Assembly (NCBI RefSeq): GCF_003449015.1
Contig: NZ_QRGD01000001.1
Span: 62,001 to 126,000, forward strand
Direction: 5' to 3'
Length of the DNA: 64,000 nt
Source of the DNA: Aureibaculum luteum
GTDB lineage: Bacteria; Bacteroidota; Bacteroidia; Flavobacteriales; Flavobacteriaceae
How positions within the stretch are numbered: the first letter of the stretch is position 1; every line of letters begins with the position of its first letter. Below the pieces are notes generated by a model. The model worked only from the letters and a program-made list of their open reading frames with translations, was not told the origin of the DNA and ran no database searches. Shown one piece after another: positions 1-8,871 of the stretch. The position numbers and the translations under genes were made by a program.

Positions 1-1459
1 CCAATTCTTTATTACTGAATTTAAAACCTTTCCAAGGACTTTCGTTAGACTTATGATAACCAATAATTACCAAGTTATACTCTTTTAATTTTTTGATAAC
101 ATCATTTAGATTTTTACCAGAAACTACATCTACTTGTGTATAATCATTTAATCTGTTAATAAATGTAGTATTATCAGCATCGCCTAACTTAACGTATGCT
201 ATTTTGGCTTCTGCCAAATCTTTTACAGGAAACAAGTCCAGTTCATTCTTTAATAATGTAGTTGCATTTTCTACCAATTTATAATGTAAAACTTCAGCAT
301 CTTGTCCATTTAAATCTTCATTTAAATTTTTCAACTCAATCGGTTTATAATTATTTAAACCTGCCCAATATTTGGCTTTTAAAATCTTTTTAACAGATTC
401 GTCCAAGCGTTTAGTTGTTATCACACTATCAGTAACCGCTTTTTTTAATTTTGCAATTGATTCAGGTATATCTAAAGGCATCAATAAAATATCGTTACCT
501 GCTTTTATAACCTCTAGGTTAATTTCAGCCGGACTAGAGAAATTTGCAGCACCTTTCATATTTAAGGCATCCGTAAAAATTAAGCCTTTAAATCCCATTT
601 TTTCTTTCAACAAATCAGTTACAATATTTTTGGATAAAGAGGAAGGTAATGCCGTATTTGGTTCATATTCTGGTACACTTAAATGTGCAACCATAATACT
701 GGCCAAACCGTTTTTAAACAATTCTCTGTAAGGATATAATTCTACAGAATCTAATCTTTGTCTTGAAAATGGTATTGTAGGTAATGTCAAATGTGAATCT
801 GCATCTGTATCTCCATGACCAGGAAAATGCTTTGCATTAGCCAATACATTCTGGCTTTGCATTCCTTTCGTAAAGGCAACAGCTTTTGAAGCTACATTTC
901 TAGGATCTTCACCAAAAGAACGGTTACCGATTATCGGATTAGCAGGATTTATATTTACATCAACTACTGGTGCAAAATTAACATGAATACCCAATCGGCT
1001 ATGATGTTTACCTAACATTTCACCAAATTCTTCTATTAAACTTTCATCTTGAATAGCCCCTAAAGTCATATTCCAAGGAAAACGATAGGTATTATCGAGT
1101 CGCATATCTAATCCCCATTCTCCATCAAAACCTAGCATTAAAGGAATTTTCGATATTTTCTGAAAATTATTGGTCATTTTCGCCTCTTTTTCAGGAGTAC
1201 CCTGAAAAAATACCAATCCACCAATATGGTATTTATTTATCAATTCAGTAACATCAGCTTCATGTTGAGCATCTCGGTTAGAATATGCTGGTATCATAAA
1301 AAGTTGACCAATCTTTTCGTCAATGGTCATTGATTTCATAATACTATCTACCCAAATATTTTGCCCATAGGTATCCTTTTTATCTAAAGGACTTTCTTCT
1401 TGAGCATTCATAAAAGTAATAAAAAAAACAAAAATTAAAGGGAGAATTCTGGTATTCAT
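1..1459 (-). CDS. Glycoside hydrolase family 3 beta-N-acetylglucosaminidase (C-terminus cut by window edge)
   Basis: The frame opens at an ATG at 1459 and runs off the left edge, so only the first 486 residues are seen. A signal peptide ending in N-A-Q (about residue 20) is followed by a GH3 catalytic domain. The NagZ-type motif KHFPGHGDTDADSH lies at about residues 210-223; in this family its Asp-His dyad acts as general acid/base. The likely role is removing N-acetylglucosamine from peptidoglycan fragments or chitin-like sugars in the periplasm or at the cell surface. In flavobacteria this protein is often fused to a C-terminal beta-lactamase-like (serine hydrolase) domain. That part would lie outside the window, so the fusion cannot be confirmed. 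The residues after about 380 belong to the GH3 C-terminal domain. Confidence 0.9.
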   Translation of the reverse strand, partial: MNTRILPLIFVFFITFMNAQEESPLDKKDTYGQNIWVDSIMKSMTIDEKIGQLFMIPAYSNRDAQHEADVTELINKYHIGGLVFFQGTPEKEAKMTNNFQKISKIPLMLGFDGEWGLDMRLDNTYRFPWNMTLGAIQDESLIEEFGEMLGKHHSRLGIHVNFAPVVDVNINPANPIIGNRSFGEDPRNVASKAVAFTKGMQSQNVLANAKHFPGHGDTDADSHLTLPTIPFSRQRLDSVELYPYRELFKNGLASIMVAHLSVPEYEPNTALPSSLSKNIVTDLLKEKMGFKGLIFTDALNMKGAANFSSPAEINLEVIKAGNDILLMPLDIPESIAKLKKAVTDSVITTKRLDESVKKILKAKYWAGLNNYKPIELKNLNEDLNGQDAEVLHYKLVENATTLLKNELDLFPVKDLAEAKIAYVKLGDADNTTFINRLNDYTQVDVVSGKNLNDVIKKLKEYNLVIIGYHKSNESPWKGFKFSNKEL

Positions 1460-1490
1460 AAAAGCGTAATATATTTTATATTCAAATTAT

Positions 1491-1979
1491 TTAAGAGACT
1501 AAAAATTTGGCATGCCAGCTTTTGCTTGCTTCAACTTCCCAAGCAGATGCCAAATCTGCTTTAGAATTAATCATATTATTAAAAACAATAGTATTGGCAT
1601 TTATTTTATTTTCGGTAACATATTTCTTAAAATCATTTAAGCCAACAGTATTAATATTAGTGCCATCTTTAAAAGAAACTTTCATTTTATTTAACAAATC
1701 AACATCGAAAGCCTTTTCAATTTCTTTAATGATATGTACTGAACTGTCTATTGAACAGCCTGATACTTCATTTACGTTTTCATCAACAGCCAAAATGATA
1801 AATTGATTGTATTCAATTTTAAAAGAGGCTGATAAATCATCACCATGGCGTTTCCAATTATTGACAAAATTTCTCAAGTACTCTGAAATTTGATCAACTT
1901 CTGATTGATTTAGTGTTCTATCTGCTTGATAAACCCAAACTCTGGAAGAGTCTGCCAACATATCAAATTCTATAAACAT
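1491..1979 (-). CDS. Conserved flavobacterial protein of unknown function
   Basis: This 162-residue protein starts MFIEFDMLADSSRVWVYQ. It has no signal peptide and no membrane segment. I recall its homologues in flavobacterial genomes often being labelled 'ABC transporter ATPase', but no Walker A, Walker B or ABC signature is present here, so that label is not supported. The chain looks like a small alpha/beta protein with a C-terminal W-E/W-H-rich end. It sits 11 bases upstream of the exonuclease stop and 31 bases before the GH3 start, on the same strand, so cotranscription with the exonuclease upstream is plausible. No function can be assigned. Confidence 0.75.
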   Translation of the reverse strand: MFIEFDMLADSSRVWVYQADRTLNQSEVDQISEYLRNFVNNWKRHGDDLSASFKIEYNQFIILAVDENVNEVSGCSIDSSVHIIKEIEKAFDVDLLNKMKVSFKDGTNINTVGLNDFKKYVTENKINANTIVFNNMINSKADLASAWEVEASKSWHAKFLVS

Positions 1980-1990
1980 GGTTTTATTTA

Positions 1991-2764
1991 TTATAATTTA
2001 TTATTCAAACTGCGTAATTTAATACCCGTCAATACTTTTTTTGTGTAGAGCGGAAAATCAGCATTTTGAATCCAAGAATAATACCCCTTATCTTTTGCTA
2101 ACACCTCTGCTACTTTTTTACCTTTATATTTACCAAAGGTGAAAATTTCTTCATCTTTATCATTAAACATAATAAAACCTGCGAAGTCAGCTCTTTTATT
2201 ATGTGTAGAAAATTCATGTAAAAATTTTACATCATTTTCTAAATCGTCATACTTGTCTAATTGTGCCTTTAAAATCTCATATGTTGCATTAGTATCTGCC
2301 TCCGCCGAATGAGCATTTTCCAAGTCTTTATCACAATAATAGCTATAGGCAGCACTTAAGGTACGTTGTTCTTTTTTATGATAAATAACTTGTACATCAA
2401 TCCCTACTCTATTATTCATATCAAAATCTATACCGACACGCAAAAATTCTTCAGCTAATAACGGAATATCGAATCGGTTTGAGTTAAAACCAGCCAAATC
2501 ACACCCATCAATCAATTGATTAATTTCTTTAGATAATTCTGCAAAAGTAGGCTCTGTCACTACTTTTTCATTGGTAATACCATGAATAGCAACCACCTCA
2601 GCAGGAATTTCCATTTCAGGGTTTACCAACCATGTTTTACTTTCTTTATTACCATTTGGATACACTTTTAATATTGAAATTTCAACAATACGGTCTTTAG
2701 CTATATTGATTCCTGTTGTTTCAAGATCAAAAAATACAATAGGTTTTTTAAGTTTTAATTCCAT
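1991..2764 (-). CDS. DEDDh 3'-5' exonuclease (DNA polymerase III epsilon-like, ExoX-type C-terminus)
   Basis: I start the protein at the ATG at 2764 (257 aa, MELKLKKPIVFFDLETTG), because the extra N-terminal residues of the longer frame (from 2836) are not conserved-looking and the exonuclease fold begins at once here. Exo I is FDLETTG, Exo II is the N-S-N-R-F-D-I-P segment, and Exo III is H-S-A-E-A-D, giving the DEDDh set. A C-terminal module (FGKYKGKKVAEV...YYSWI) resembles the ExoX-like C-terminal domain. The protein probably trims 3' ends in DNA repair or replication proofreading. It lacks the polymerase-III context, so it is a stand-alone exonuclease rather than a proven DnaQ. Confidence 0.88.
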   Translation of the reverse strand: MELKLKKPIVFFDLETTGINIAKDRIVEISILKVYPNGNKESKTWLVNPEMEIPAEVVAIHGITNEKVVTEPTFAELSKEINQLIDGCDLAGFNSNRFDIPLLAEEFLRVGIDFDMNNRVGIDVQVIYHKKEQRTLSAAYSYYCDKDLENAHSAEADTNATYEILKAQLDKYDDLENDVKFLHEFSTHNKRADFAGFIMFNDKDEEIFTFGKYKGKKVAEVLAKDKGYYSWIQNADFPLYTKKVLTGIKLRSLNNKL

Positions 2765-2811
2765 AATTGTTATTAAAAATATTTTGGCGTTGGGTTTGTA
2801 AATTTTATGAA

Positions 2812-3036
2812 TTACCAAAGATACAATTTGTAACAAGAAATCATATTATTTAACATTTTGATTTGAGGAATAATTTTATCAAAAATGTTAATTAGAGTAT
2901 CCTGACTAGAGACTACGGAATTATTACGATTTGTATCGACATTAGTTTTTTCATAAGAACAAGTCATTCCTGATGCATCACAAGAATAAGTGAAACACTC
3001 GCCTATGGCACTAGAAAATAAAACTTTATTTAGTTC
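2812..3036 (-). pseudogene. Open reading fragment without a start codon, possible gene remnant
   Basis: Between the exonuclease and the E2 gene the minus strand stays open for 74 codons and ends in TAA at 2812. It has a protein-like, cysteine-bearing stretch (E-C-F-T-Y-S-C-D-A-S-G-M-T-C-S-Y) followed by a polar segment. There is no ATG, GTG or TTG between the preceding stop and the Cys-rich part; the first ATG lies inside it. This could be the tail of a decayed secreted protein or simply a chance open frame. I do not recognise a family. Confidence 0.3.
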
Positions 3037-3122
3037 TCACTCAATACTAGAGACAAAAAAGGAGAATTGAATGTAATAAGCTACTCCTTTTAATTATTTG
3101 ATGAAATGAAAGTATTATTTAA

Positions 3123-3156
3123 CCAAAAAAAATGCTGAGCATAAAACTCAGCATTT
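3123..3156 (-). terminator. Rho-independent terminator of the E2 gene
   Basis: A perfect 10-bp stem (AAATGCTGAG / CTCAGCATTT, arms 3130-3139 and 3147-3156) with a 7-base loop is followed on the minus strand by a run of T (3123-3132 is all A on the plus strand). It lies 22 bases after the E2 stop. Confidence 0.88.
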
Positions 3157-3177
3157 ATATATTTTATATATCCTTTT

Positions 3178-4518
3178 TTAGAACTCCCTATTCGTATCAA
3201 AACCTTCTAAATACTCAGCAACTCGTTGTATAAACATTCCACCTAACGCTCCATTCACAACCCTATGGTCATAAGAATGTGAAAGGAACATTTTATGGCG
3301 AATACCAATAAAATCACCTTCTGGAGTTTCAATAACGGCAGGTACCTTACGTATAGCACCCAAAGCTAATATTGCCACTTGCGGCTGATTGATAATAGGC
3401 GTACCCATAACACTACCAAAACTACCTACGTTAGTAACCGTATAGGTACCTCCTTGTGTATCGTCTGGCTTTAACTTACCCGTTCTAGCCCGTAAAGCTA
3501 AATCATTTACCGCTTTGGTCATGCCCATTAAATTCAACTGGTCGGCATTTTTAATTACAGGCACAATCAAGTTGCCATCTGCCAAGGCAGCAGCCATACC
3601 TAAATTAATATTTTTCTTTTTAATTACGCGATCACCATCAACCGAAATATTAATCATCGGAAAATCCTTTATGGTTTTGGCAATGGCTTCCATAAAAATA
3701 GGTGTAAAGGTTATTTTTTCACCTTCTCTTTTTTGAAAACTATCTTTTACCTTGTTACGCCAGTTTACAATTTTAGTAACATCAACTTCAATGAATGACT
3801 GTACATGTGCTGAAGTCTGCACAGAATTTACCATGTGCTGAGCAACCAATTTACCCATTCTGGACATTTCTATAATTTCATCTTGTCCGTTAACAGAAAC
3901 TGGAGCGGCAGGTGTTGCTGGTTTTTGAGATTGAACTGGTGTAGTAAATGTACCCGTTTTTGTTTCACCACCATTTATAGGAGTATTTCCTCTATTTTCT
4001 ATATAGGCAAGAATATCATCTTTAGTAACTCGATTATCTTTACCGGTTCCAACAATGGATTCTAATTCCGTCATTGAAATATTTTCTTTTTTAGCTATTG
4101 TTTTCACCAAAGGTGAATAGAATTTACCGCTTGGAGAATCTCCAATCACAACAACAGCTTCTTTTACTGCTGTTACTTCGGCAATAGAATTTTCAATAGC
4201 TTTAACTTCCTGAGGTTCTTTAGTCCTCACTTCAGGTGCTGTTGTTGTCACAGCAACATCTTCTGTTGCTCCATTTCCTGAAATTTCAATAATTGCAAGT
4301 GTTTCTCCTACTTTTACAACAGCATCAACATCATATAACCTTTCAATTAAAACACCTTCAACTTCACTTGGCACTTCAGAATCTACTTTATCTGTTGCAA
4401 TCTCAACAATTGCTTCATCTAGCTCAATAGTATCACCTACTTCCTTTAACCATGATGTAATTGTTGCTTCAGCAACACTTTCGCCCATTTTAGGCAATTT
4501 AAGTTCAAATTTAGCCAT
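3178..4518 (-). CDS. 2-oxo acid dehydrogenase E2 (dihydrolipoamide acyltransferase)
   Basis: The 446-residue protein transfers acyl groups from the E1-bound intermediate to CoA in a pyruvate- or branched-chain-type 2-oxoacid dehydrogenase complex. The N-terminal lipoyl domain spans about residues 3-75, with the lipoylation lysine in the E-I-A-T-D-K-V-D-S-E motif (K44). A linker rich in T, V and E follows, then a peripheral subunit-binding domain at about 133-176 (F-Y-S-P-L-V...G-T-G-K-D-N-R-V-T-K-D-D). The catalytic domain ends with S-Y-D-H-R-V-V-N-G (H418, the active-site histidine). E1 and E3 genes are not adjacent. The sequence resembles branched-chain E2 as much as pyruvate E2, so substrate is left open. 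A TACCTTTG promoter element lies just upstream. Confidence 0.93.
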   Translation of the reverse strand: MAKFELKLPKMGESVAEATITSWLKEVGDTIELDEAIVEIATDKVDSEVPSEVEGVLIERLYDVDAVVKVGETLAIIEISGNGATEDVAVTTTAPEVRTKEPQEVKAIENSIAEVTAVKEAVVVIGDSPSGKFYSPLVKTIAKKENISMTELESIVGTGKDNRVTKDDILAYIENRGNTPINGGETKTGTFTTPVQSQKPATPAAPVSVNGQDEIIEMSRMGKLVAQHMVNSVQTSAHVQSFIEVDVTKIVNWRNKVKDSFQKREGEKITFTPIFMEAIAKTIKDFPMINISVDGDRVIKKKNINLGMAAALADGNLIVPVIKNADQLNLMGMTKAVNDLALRARTGKLKPDDTQGGTYTVTNVGSFGSVMGTPIINQPQVAILALGAIRKVPAVIETPEGDFIGIRHKMFLSHSYDHRVVNGALGGMFIQRVAEYLEGFDTNREF

Positions 4519-4543
4519 CTAGTAAACAAATTTTAGAGTCCTG

Positions 4544-4569
4544 CAAAGGTATAAAAAATAAGAGGCAAA
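4544..4569 (-). promoter_or_regulatory. Candidate Bacteroidota-type promoter of the E2 gene
   Basis: On the minus strand TACCTTTG (4544-4551) fits the TAnnTTTG consensus, with TTTG at 4566-4569 upstream. The spacer is 14 bases, shorter than the usual 19, so only the -7 element is convincing. The expected start point lies about 20 bases before the ATG. Confidence 0.45.
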
Positions 4570-4605
4570 GTTACTAATTCGAAACTTAATACTAAATCAT
4601 CACAT

Positions 4606-4642
4606 AAAAAAAAGACCGTCTCAGCAATTGCCAAGACGGTCC
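4606..4642 (-). terminator. Terminator of the small lipoprotein gene
   Basis: An 8-bp stem (arms 4614-4621 and 4634-4641, GACCGTCT / AGACGGTC) is followed on the minus strand by eight T residues (4606-4613). It lies 22 bases after the stop at 4664. Confidence 0.88.
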
Positions 4643-4663
4643 ATAAATATGTTTAAATGCTAA

Positions 4664-5080
4664 TTATTGCATCATCTTTTTTGTAAGTTCTTGAAGTTCT
4701 GTTCCTTTCTTAGTCATATAAGCAGTAAGCTTCTCAGCATCAGCACCAGTAATTTTACCAGATACCTCTTGAGCTTTAGTAGCTAAATCTTGACCTTTTT
4801 TACCTAAGTCAGCAAAAGCAGTCATGTCTTTACTCTCTACAGCTTTTTTATAGTCTGCTATATAAGACTCATAACTGTCAACATAAGCTTGTACATCTGA
4901 ATCGCTAAAACTAGGTACTCCATCAGTTGATTCAACAGTAGCAGTTTCTTCTACTTTTTCATCAGTTGTTGCAGTTTCTTCTGTTTTAGTTTCTTCTGTA
5001 GCATCAGATTTTGGTGTCTCTTTACAAGATGTTAATACTAATGCTGCAATCATTGTTAAGCTTAAAAATACTCTTTTCAT
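4664..5080 (-). CDS. Small acidic lipoprotein of unknown function
   Basis: The 138-residue protein begins with a lipoprotein signal peptide whose lipobox is L-T-S-C at about residues 16-19, so it should be exported and lipidated. A low-complexity linker rich in E, T and A (about 22-55) leads to a helical C-terminal part of about 75 residues with repeated Y/D and K/E heptad-like spacing (VQAYVDSYESYIADYKKAVE). It looks like a helical periplasmic lipoprotein. It is transcribed alone, with its own terminator and a TAGATTTG promoter element upstream (5111-5118 reversed). No function is known. Confidence 0.85.
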   Translation of the reverse strand: MKRVFLSLTMIAALVLTSCKETPKSDATEETKTEETATTDEKVEETATVESTDGVPSFSDSDVQAYVDSYESYIADYKKAVESKDMTAFADLGKKGQDLATKAQEVSGKITGADAEKLTAYMTKKGTELQELTKKMMQ

Positions 5081-5110
5081 AATTTAATGGTTTTTGTTTA
5101 TTAGTTGAGA

Positions 5111-5118
5111 CAAATCTA
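5111..5118 (-). promoter_or_regulatory. Candidate -7 element of the small lipoprotein gene
   Basis: Read on the minus strand this is TAGATTTG, an exact match to TAnnTTTG, about 30 bases before the ATG. No good upstream TTTG was found at the usual spacing. A 14-base inverted repeat TTCTAATTTTAGAA follows at 5126-5139. Confidence 0.4.
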
Positions 5119-5189
5119 AATACAATTCTAATTTTAGAAACACCTGAATTAAGGGGTATTTACTTTTTTCAAGATTTATAATACAAAAA

Positions 5190-7913
5190 TTGCTTTATTA
5201 CTGCCAAATTAAGTCAATAAAACGCATTCGCTTTTCAATTATTGTGATAGATTTGAAAACTTTTAAAACTAACCCCTTGCAAACCAATCTTTTTAAAGAT
5301 TTACGTTTCATATTTCCATGGAGAAATTATCAAGAAAATTTTTTAACTAATTTTTCTACTCATATTTCCGATGACCATTTTCATGTTATTGCTCCACCCG
5401 GATCTGGCAAAACAGTACTGGGATTAGAAATCGTAAAAAGAATTGGCAAAAAGACCTTAGTACTTACACCTACATTAACGATAAGAAATCAATGGGAAGA
5501 TAGATTGCAACACTTTTTTACAAAAGATAAAAAATTCAAAGCGGTCTCATTCAATATTAAATCACTCTCTGAAATCACATTCTCCACCTATCAATCATTA
5601 CATAGTTTTTATAAAACCTTTGAAAATAAAGAAGATTATTTTACCTATTTTAAAACCAATGGTATTGAAACTATTGTATTAGACGAGGCTCATCATTTAA
5701 AAAACGCATGGTGGAAATGTCTTTATGATTTAAAGCAGAGCTCATTATATACTATTGTGGCACTTACAGCAACTCCACCTTACGATAGTGATCGATCAGA
5801 AATTACTAAATACTTCCAACTGTGCGGTGAAATAGATGACGAAATTGCAACTCCTGATTTAGTGAAAGAGCAAAATTTATGCCCCCATCAAGACTATGTC
5901 TATCTATCTAAGCCTAGTGATATAGAGATTAATTACATAGTTAATTTCCGAAAGGAAATTGCTGCATTTATCGATGAATTAAAGAAAGACGACACTTTTA
6001 AAGTGTTTTTACAAAACCATCGCTTTTATAAAGAGCCATCTAGCTGTATTGATGAATTGTATAGCAACCCCGAATTCTTTTCAGCAATTATTATTTTCCT
6101 AAAATCTACTAGAGAAATTATCCCCTTCGAAAAAATTCAAATATTAGGTTTTGAAAAAGAAACAGATGTTGAAATTCCTCCTCTTACAAATGATTGGGTT
6201 GAATTATTATTACAAAACATTTTAGATGATCGATTAAACCTACTTGATTACGAAGCTTATCTTTTAACTATTGAAAAAAAACTTAAAAAATTAAATATCC
6301 TTGACAATAATAAAGTAAATTTTATAGGTAACAACCGCATTTACAAATCTCTATTTAGCAGCCCAAGTAAATTAAAAAGTATTGTAAAGATTATTGATCA
6401 CGAATACCAACATCTTGGTGATAATTTACAAAGTGTAATACTTACAGATTACATACGAAATGAGTTCTTAAATACATCTGAAGATGTTATTAAAAATATA
6501 AATAAACTCGGTGTTGTTCCTATTTTTCAAAACTTAAGAATCGCTATTGACAACAAAAATATACTTGCTGTTTTATCAGGAAGTTTAGTGGTTATTCATG
6601 CGAATTTATTAGCAGAATTTTATTTGTATGAAAACGAAGATGATTATACAATAAAGCCGCTGGAGTGCGATGCAGAATATGTAATCATTTCTGGAAAAAC
6701 AAGTTCAAAGAATCATTTGGTAGCAGCTATTACCAATTTATTTGAAAAGGGAAAAATAAAAATACTTGTAGGCACAAAGTCATTACTTGGAGAAGGTTGG
6801 GATGCTCCAGCAATTAACACCTTAGTATTGGCTTCTTTTGTAGGTTCGTTCGTAACCTCAAATCAAATGCGGGGGCGAGCAATTCGATCGCAAATTGGAA
6901 ACCCTTCAAAAACAGGTAATATTTGGCATTTAGCGTGTATAGATCCAACCATTAAAGATGGAGGTAGAGATTTAGAAATACTAAAACGAAGGTTTGATGC
7001 TTTTTTAGGGATCTCAAATACAGAAGAAAACTATATTTCAAATGGTTTTGAGCGTTTGGCTCTACCTAAAGACATTACGCTAGAAAATGTTGATTCCATA
7101 AACAACAATACCTTAGAAATTGCAAGTAAACGTGAAGATATTTCTAAAAAATGGAAAGCTGCCATTTTTAAAGGGAATAAATTAGGCAGAGAAATTAAGC
7201 GATATTTTCGAGGTAAAAAGCCTTTTCCAAAACAAAAGAAAATCTATTTTAACGATGCCGTAAAATACACCTTTGTAGAACTTACTATTACACTCTCCTT
7301 TTTCTTGCCTGAGTTTTTATTAAAAAATTTACATTTACTTATGAGTAAAGGCATACTCTATTTTATGTATACTATTCTCGCCTTTTTAGGACTCAATTTT
7401 GGACAAAAAACTTATAAGGCTATAAAGTTGTACTTACAATATGGCTTGATACATAAGGACATAGAAAAAATGGCAAATGCTATTATTGACACCTTATATG
7501 AATTACAACATTTTACCACAGACAAATCAAATATTAAAATAATTACAGATTTATTACAACAAGGAGATGTTACTTGCTCAATACAAGGTGCAAACCAGAT
7601 AGAAAGCTCTTTGTTTATCAATGCCTTGAACGAAATGTTACAACCTATTGAAAACCCACGTTATGTAATTGTTAAAGATGTATGGTATCGTAAGAAATTA
7701 GATATTCAAAATTACTTTCCAGTACCAAAGCTTTTTGGCGACAAAAAGGAACGTTGTGAAATTTTCTTAAAACATTGGAGTGATCAAATGGGTAAGTCTA
7801 ACGTCTTTTACACAAGACATTTAGAAGGTCGAAAAATGCTTGTTAAAGCAAGATTATTTCATATCAGTGGTGCTATAAAAGAGGTGACTAAAAAATCAGT
7901 AATCTGGAAGTAA
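5190..7913 (+). CDS. Superfamily 2 DEAH-box helicase-like protein with large C-terminal extension
   Basis: The 907-residue frame carries SF2 motifs: P-loop A-P-P-G-S-G-K-T (68-75), motif Ia T-P-T-L-T, Walker B D-E-A-H-H (165-169), motif III L-T-A-T-P-P (192-197), and motif VI Q-M-R-G-R-A-I-R (559-566). An insertion of over 250 residues separates the two RecA-like halves. After about residue 620 the chain is unrelated to the helicase core and has a strongly hydrophobic stretch (about 695-737) that could be a membrane segment. The start at 5190 (ATG) is uncertain; a GTG at 5244 would remove 18 residues. It stands alone: divergent from a lipoprotein and convergent with hemF, with no spacer between the stop codons. 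Nucleic-acid translocation is likely, but the pathway is unknown. Confidence 0.82.
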   Translation: MLYYCQIKSIKRIRFSIIVIDLKTFKTNPLQTNLFKDLRFIFPWRNYQENFLTNFSTHISDDHFHVIAPPGSGKTVLGLEIVKRIGKKTLVLTPTLTIRNQWEDRLQHFFTKDKKFKAVSFNIKSLSEITFSTYQSLHSFYKTFENKEDYFTYFKTNGIETIVLDEAHHLKNAWWKCLYDLKQSSLYTIVALTATPPYDSDRSEITKYFQLCGEIDDEIATPDLVKEQNLCPHQDYVYLSKPSDIEINYIVNFRKEIAAFIDELKKDDTFKVFLQNHRFYKEPSSCIDELYSNPEFFSAIIIFLKSTREIIPFEKIQILGFEKETDVEIPPLTNDWVELLLQNILDDRLNLLDYEAYLLTIEKKLKKLNILDNNKVNFIGNNRIYKSLFSSPSKLKSIVKIIDHEYQHLGDNLQSVILTDYIRNEFLNTSEDVIKNINKLGVVPIFQNLRIAIDNKNILAVLSGSLVVIHANLLAEFYLYENEDDYTIKPLECDAEYVIISGKTSSKNHLVAAITNLFEKGKIKILVGTKSLLGEGWDAPAINTLVLASFVGSFVTSNQMRGRAIRSQIGNPSKTGNIWHLACIDPTIKDGGRDLEILKRRFDAFLGISNTEENYISNGFERLALPKDITLENVDSINNNTLEIASKREDISKKWKAAIFKGNKLGREIKRYFRGKKPFPKQKKIYFNDAVKYTFVELTITLSFFLPEFLLKNLHLLMSKGILYFMYTILAFLGLNFGQKTYKAIKLYLQYGLIHKDIEKMANAIIDTLYELQHFTTDKSNIKIITDLLQQGDVTCSIQGANQIESSLFINALNEMLQPIENPRYVIVKDVWYRKKLDIQNYFPVPKLFGDKKERCEIFLKHWSDQMGKSNVFYTRHLEGRKMLVKARLFHISGAIKEVTKKSVIWK

Positions 7914-8816
7914 TTAAACCCACTCTTTAGGATGTTGCAATACGCTGAGTACTTTGGCTTCATCACTATCTTTTTCAGGAATATGATTATACACCCATTG
8001 CACATGAGGTGGCAAACTCATTAAAATACTCTCTATACGTCCATTCGTTTTTAGTCCGAACAGCGTACCTTTATCATGCACTAAATTGAACTCAACATAA
8101 CGACCACGTCGAATTTCTTGCCAATTTCGTTGTGCCTTTGTAAACGGTAATTCTTTTCGTCTTTCTACTATAGGCACGTAAGCTTCTAAAAAACTATCTC
8201 CAACCTCAGTTACAAAATTATACCAGTTTTGCATGGACATTTCCTCCGTTTTTTTACAATAATCGAAAAATAAACCTCCAATACCCCTAGCCTCATTACG
8301 ATGTGTATTGTAAAAATACTCATCACAACGTTTTTTATATTTCGGATAGAAATCAGCGTTATGGGTATCACATGCTGTTTTACATACTTGATGAAAATGT
8401 GTGGCATCTTCTTCAAATAAATAGTATGGAGTTAAATCTTGCCCACCACCAAACCAAGAATCGACAATTTCACCGTCTTTATTATACATTTCAAAATAAC
8501 GCCAGTTAGCATGTACCGTTGGCACAAAAGGGTTATTAGGATGCAATACTAGACTTAATCCACATGCAAAAAAATTAGCTTCTTCTACCCCAAAATGCTG
8601 TTGCATTGTTTTGGGTAATTCGCCATGGACAGCTGAAATATTAACCCCTCCTTTTTCAAAAACGTTACCACTTTCTATGACTCTTGTTCTACCACCACCA
8701 CCTTCTGGTCTACTCCATAGGTCTTCTTTGAACATAGCCTTTCCATCTACTTCTTCAAGCTTAGAAGTTATGGTATCTTGCAACTTCTGTATGTAATTGT
8801 AAAACTTATCTTTCAT
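7914..8816 (-). CDS. hemF: Oxygen-dependent coproporphyrinogen III oxidase
   Basis: It converts coproporphyrinogen III to protoporphyrinogen IX by oxidative decarboxylation of two propionates, using O2. The chain shows family signatures: W-S-R-P-E-G-G-G-G-R-T-R near residue 38, S-W-F-G-G-G-Q-D-L-T-P-Y-Y, and H-R-N-E-A-R-G-I-G-G-L-F-F-D-Y. I prefer the ATG at 8816 (300 aa, the usual length) over one six codons upstream (8834). Using the O2-dependent enzyme fits an aerobic organism; no hemN is in the window. It is the last of the minus-strand heme genes and converges with the helicase gene, the two stop codons being adjacent. Confidence 0.96.
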   Translation of the reverse strand: MKDKFYNYIQKLQDTITSKLEEVDGKAMFKEDLWSRPEGGGGRTRVIESGNVFEKGGVNISAVHGELPKTMQQHFGVEEANFFACGLSLVLHPNNPFVPTVHANWRYFEMYNKDGEIVDSWFGGGQDLTPYYLFEEDATHFHQVCKTACDTHNADFYPKYKKRCDEYFYNTHRNEARGIGGLFFDYCKKTEEMSMQNWYNFVTEVGDSFLEAYVPIVERRKELPFTKAQRNWQEIRRGRYVEFNLVHDKGTLFGLKTNGRIESILMSLPPHVQWVYNHIPEKDSDEAKVLSVLQHPKEWV

Positions 8817-8871
8817 ATCCTTTATTCTAAACAAACTTATATCAACTTATTGCTATTTCTATTCGTTGATA

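Larger units (their letters stand above)
2765..3177. other. Intergenic region between exonuclease and E2 genes
   Basis: This 413-base gap holds the possible gene remnant at 2812-3036, an 8-bp inverted repeat with arms near 3057-3064 and 3084-3091, and the E2 terminator at 3123-3156. Nothing else was recognised. Confidence 0.6.

Noticed and set aside
372-731. Plus-strand open frame of 119 codons
   Set aside because: It is antisense to the GH3 gene, whose minus-strand translation shows clear family motifs.
8819-8834. Half-site of the Fur/PerR-like box upstream of hemF (TTTAGAATAAAG on the minus strand)
   Set aside because: Only one arm is present, and such half-sites are expected often in AT-rich DNA.
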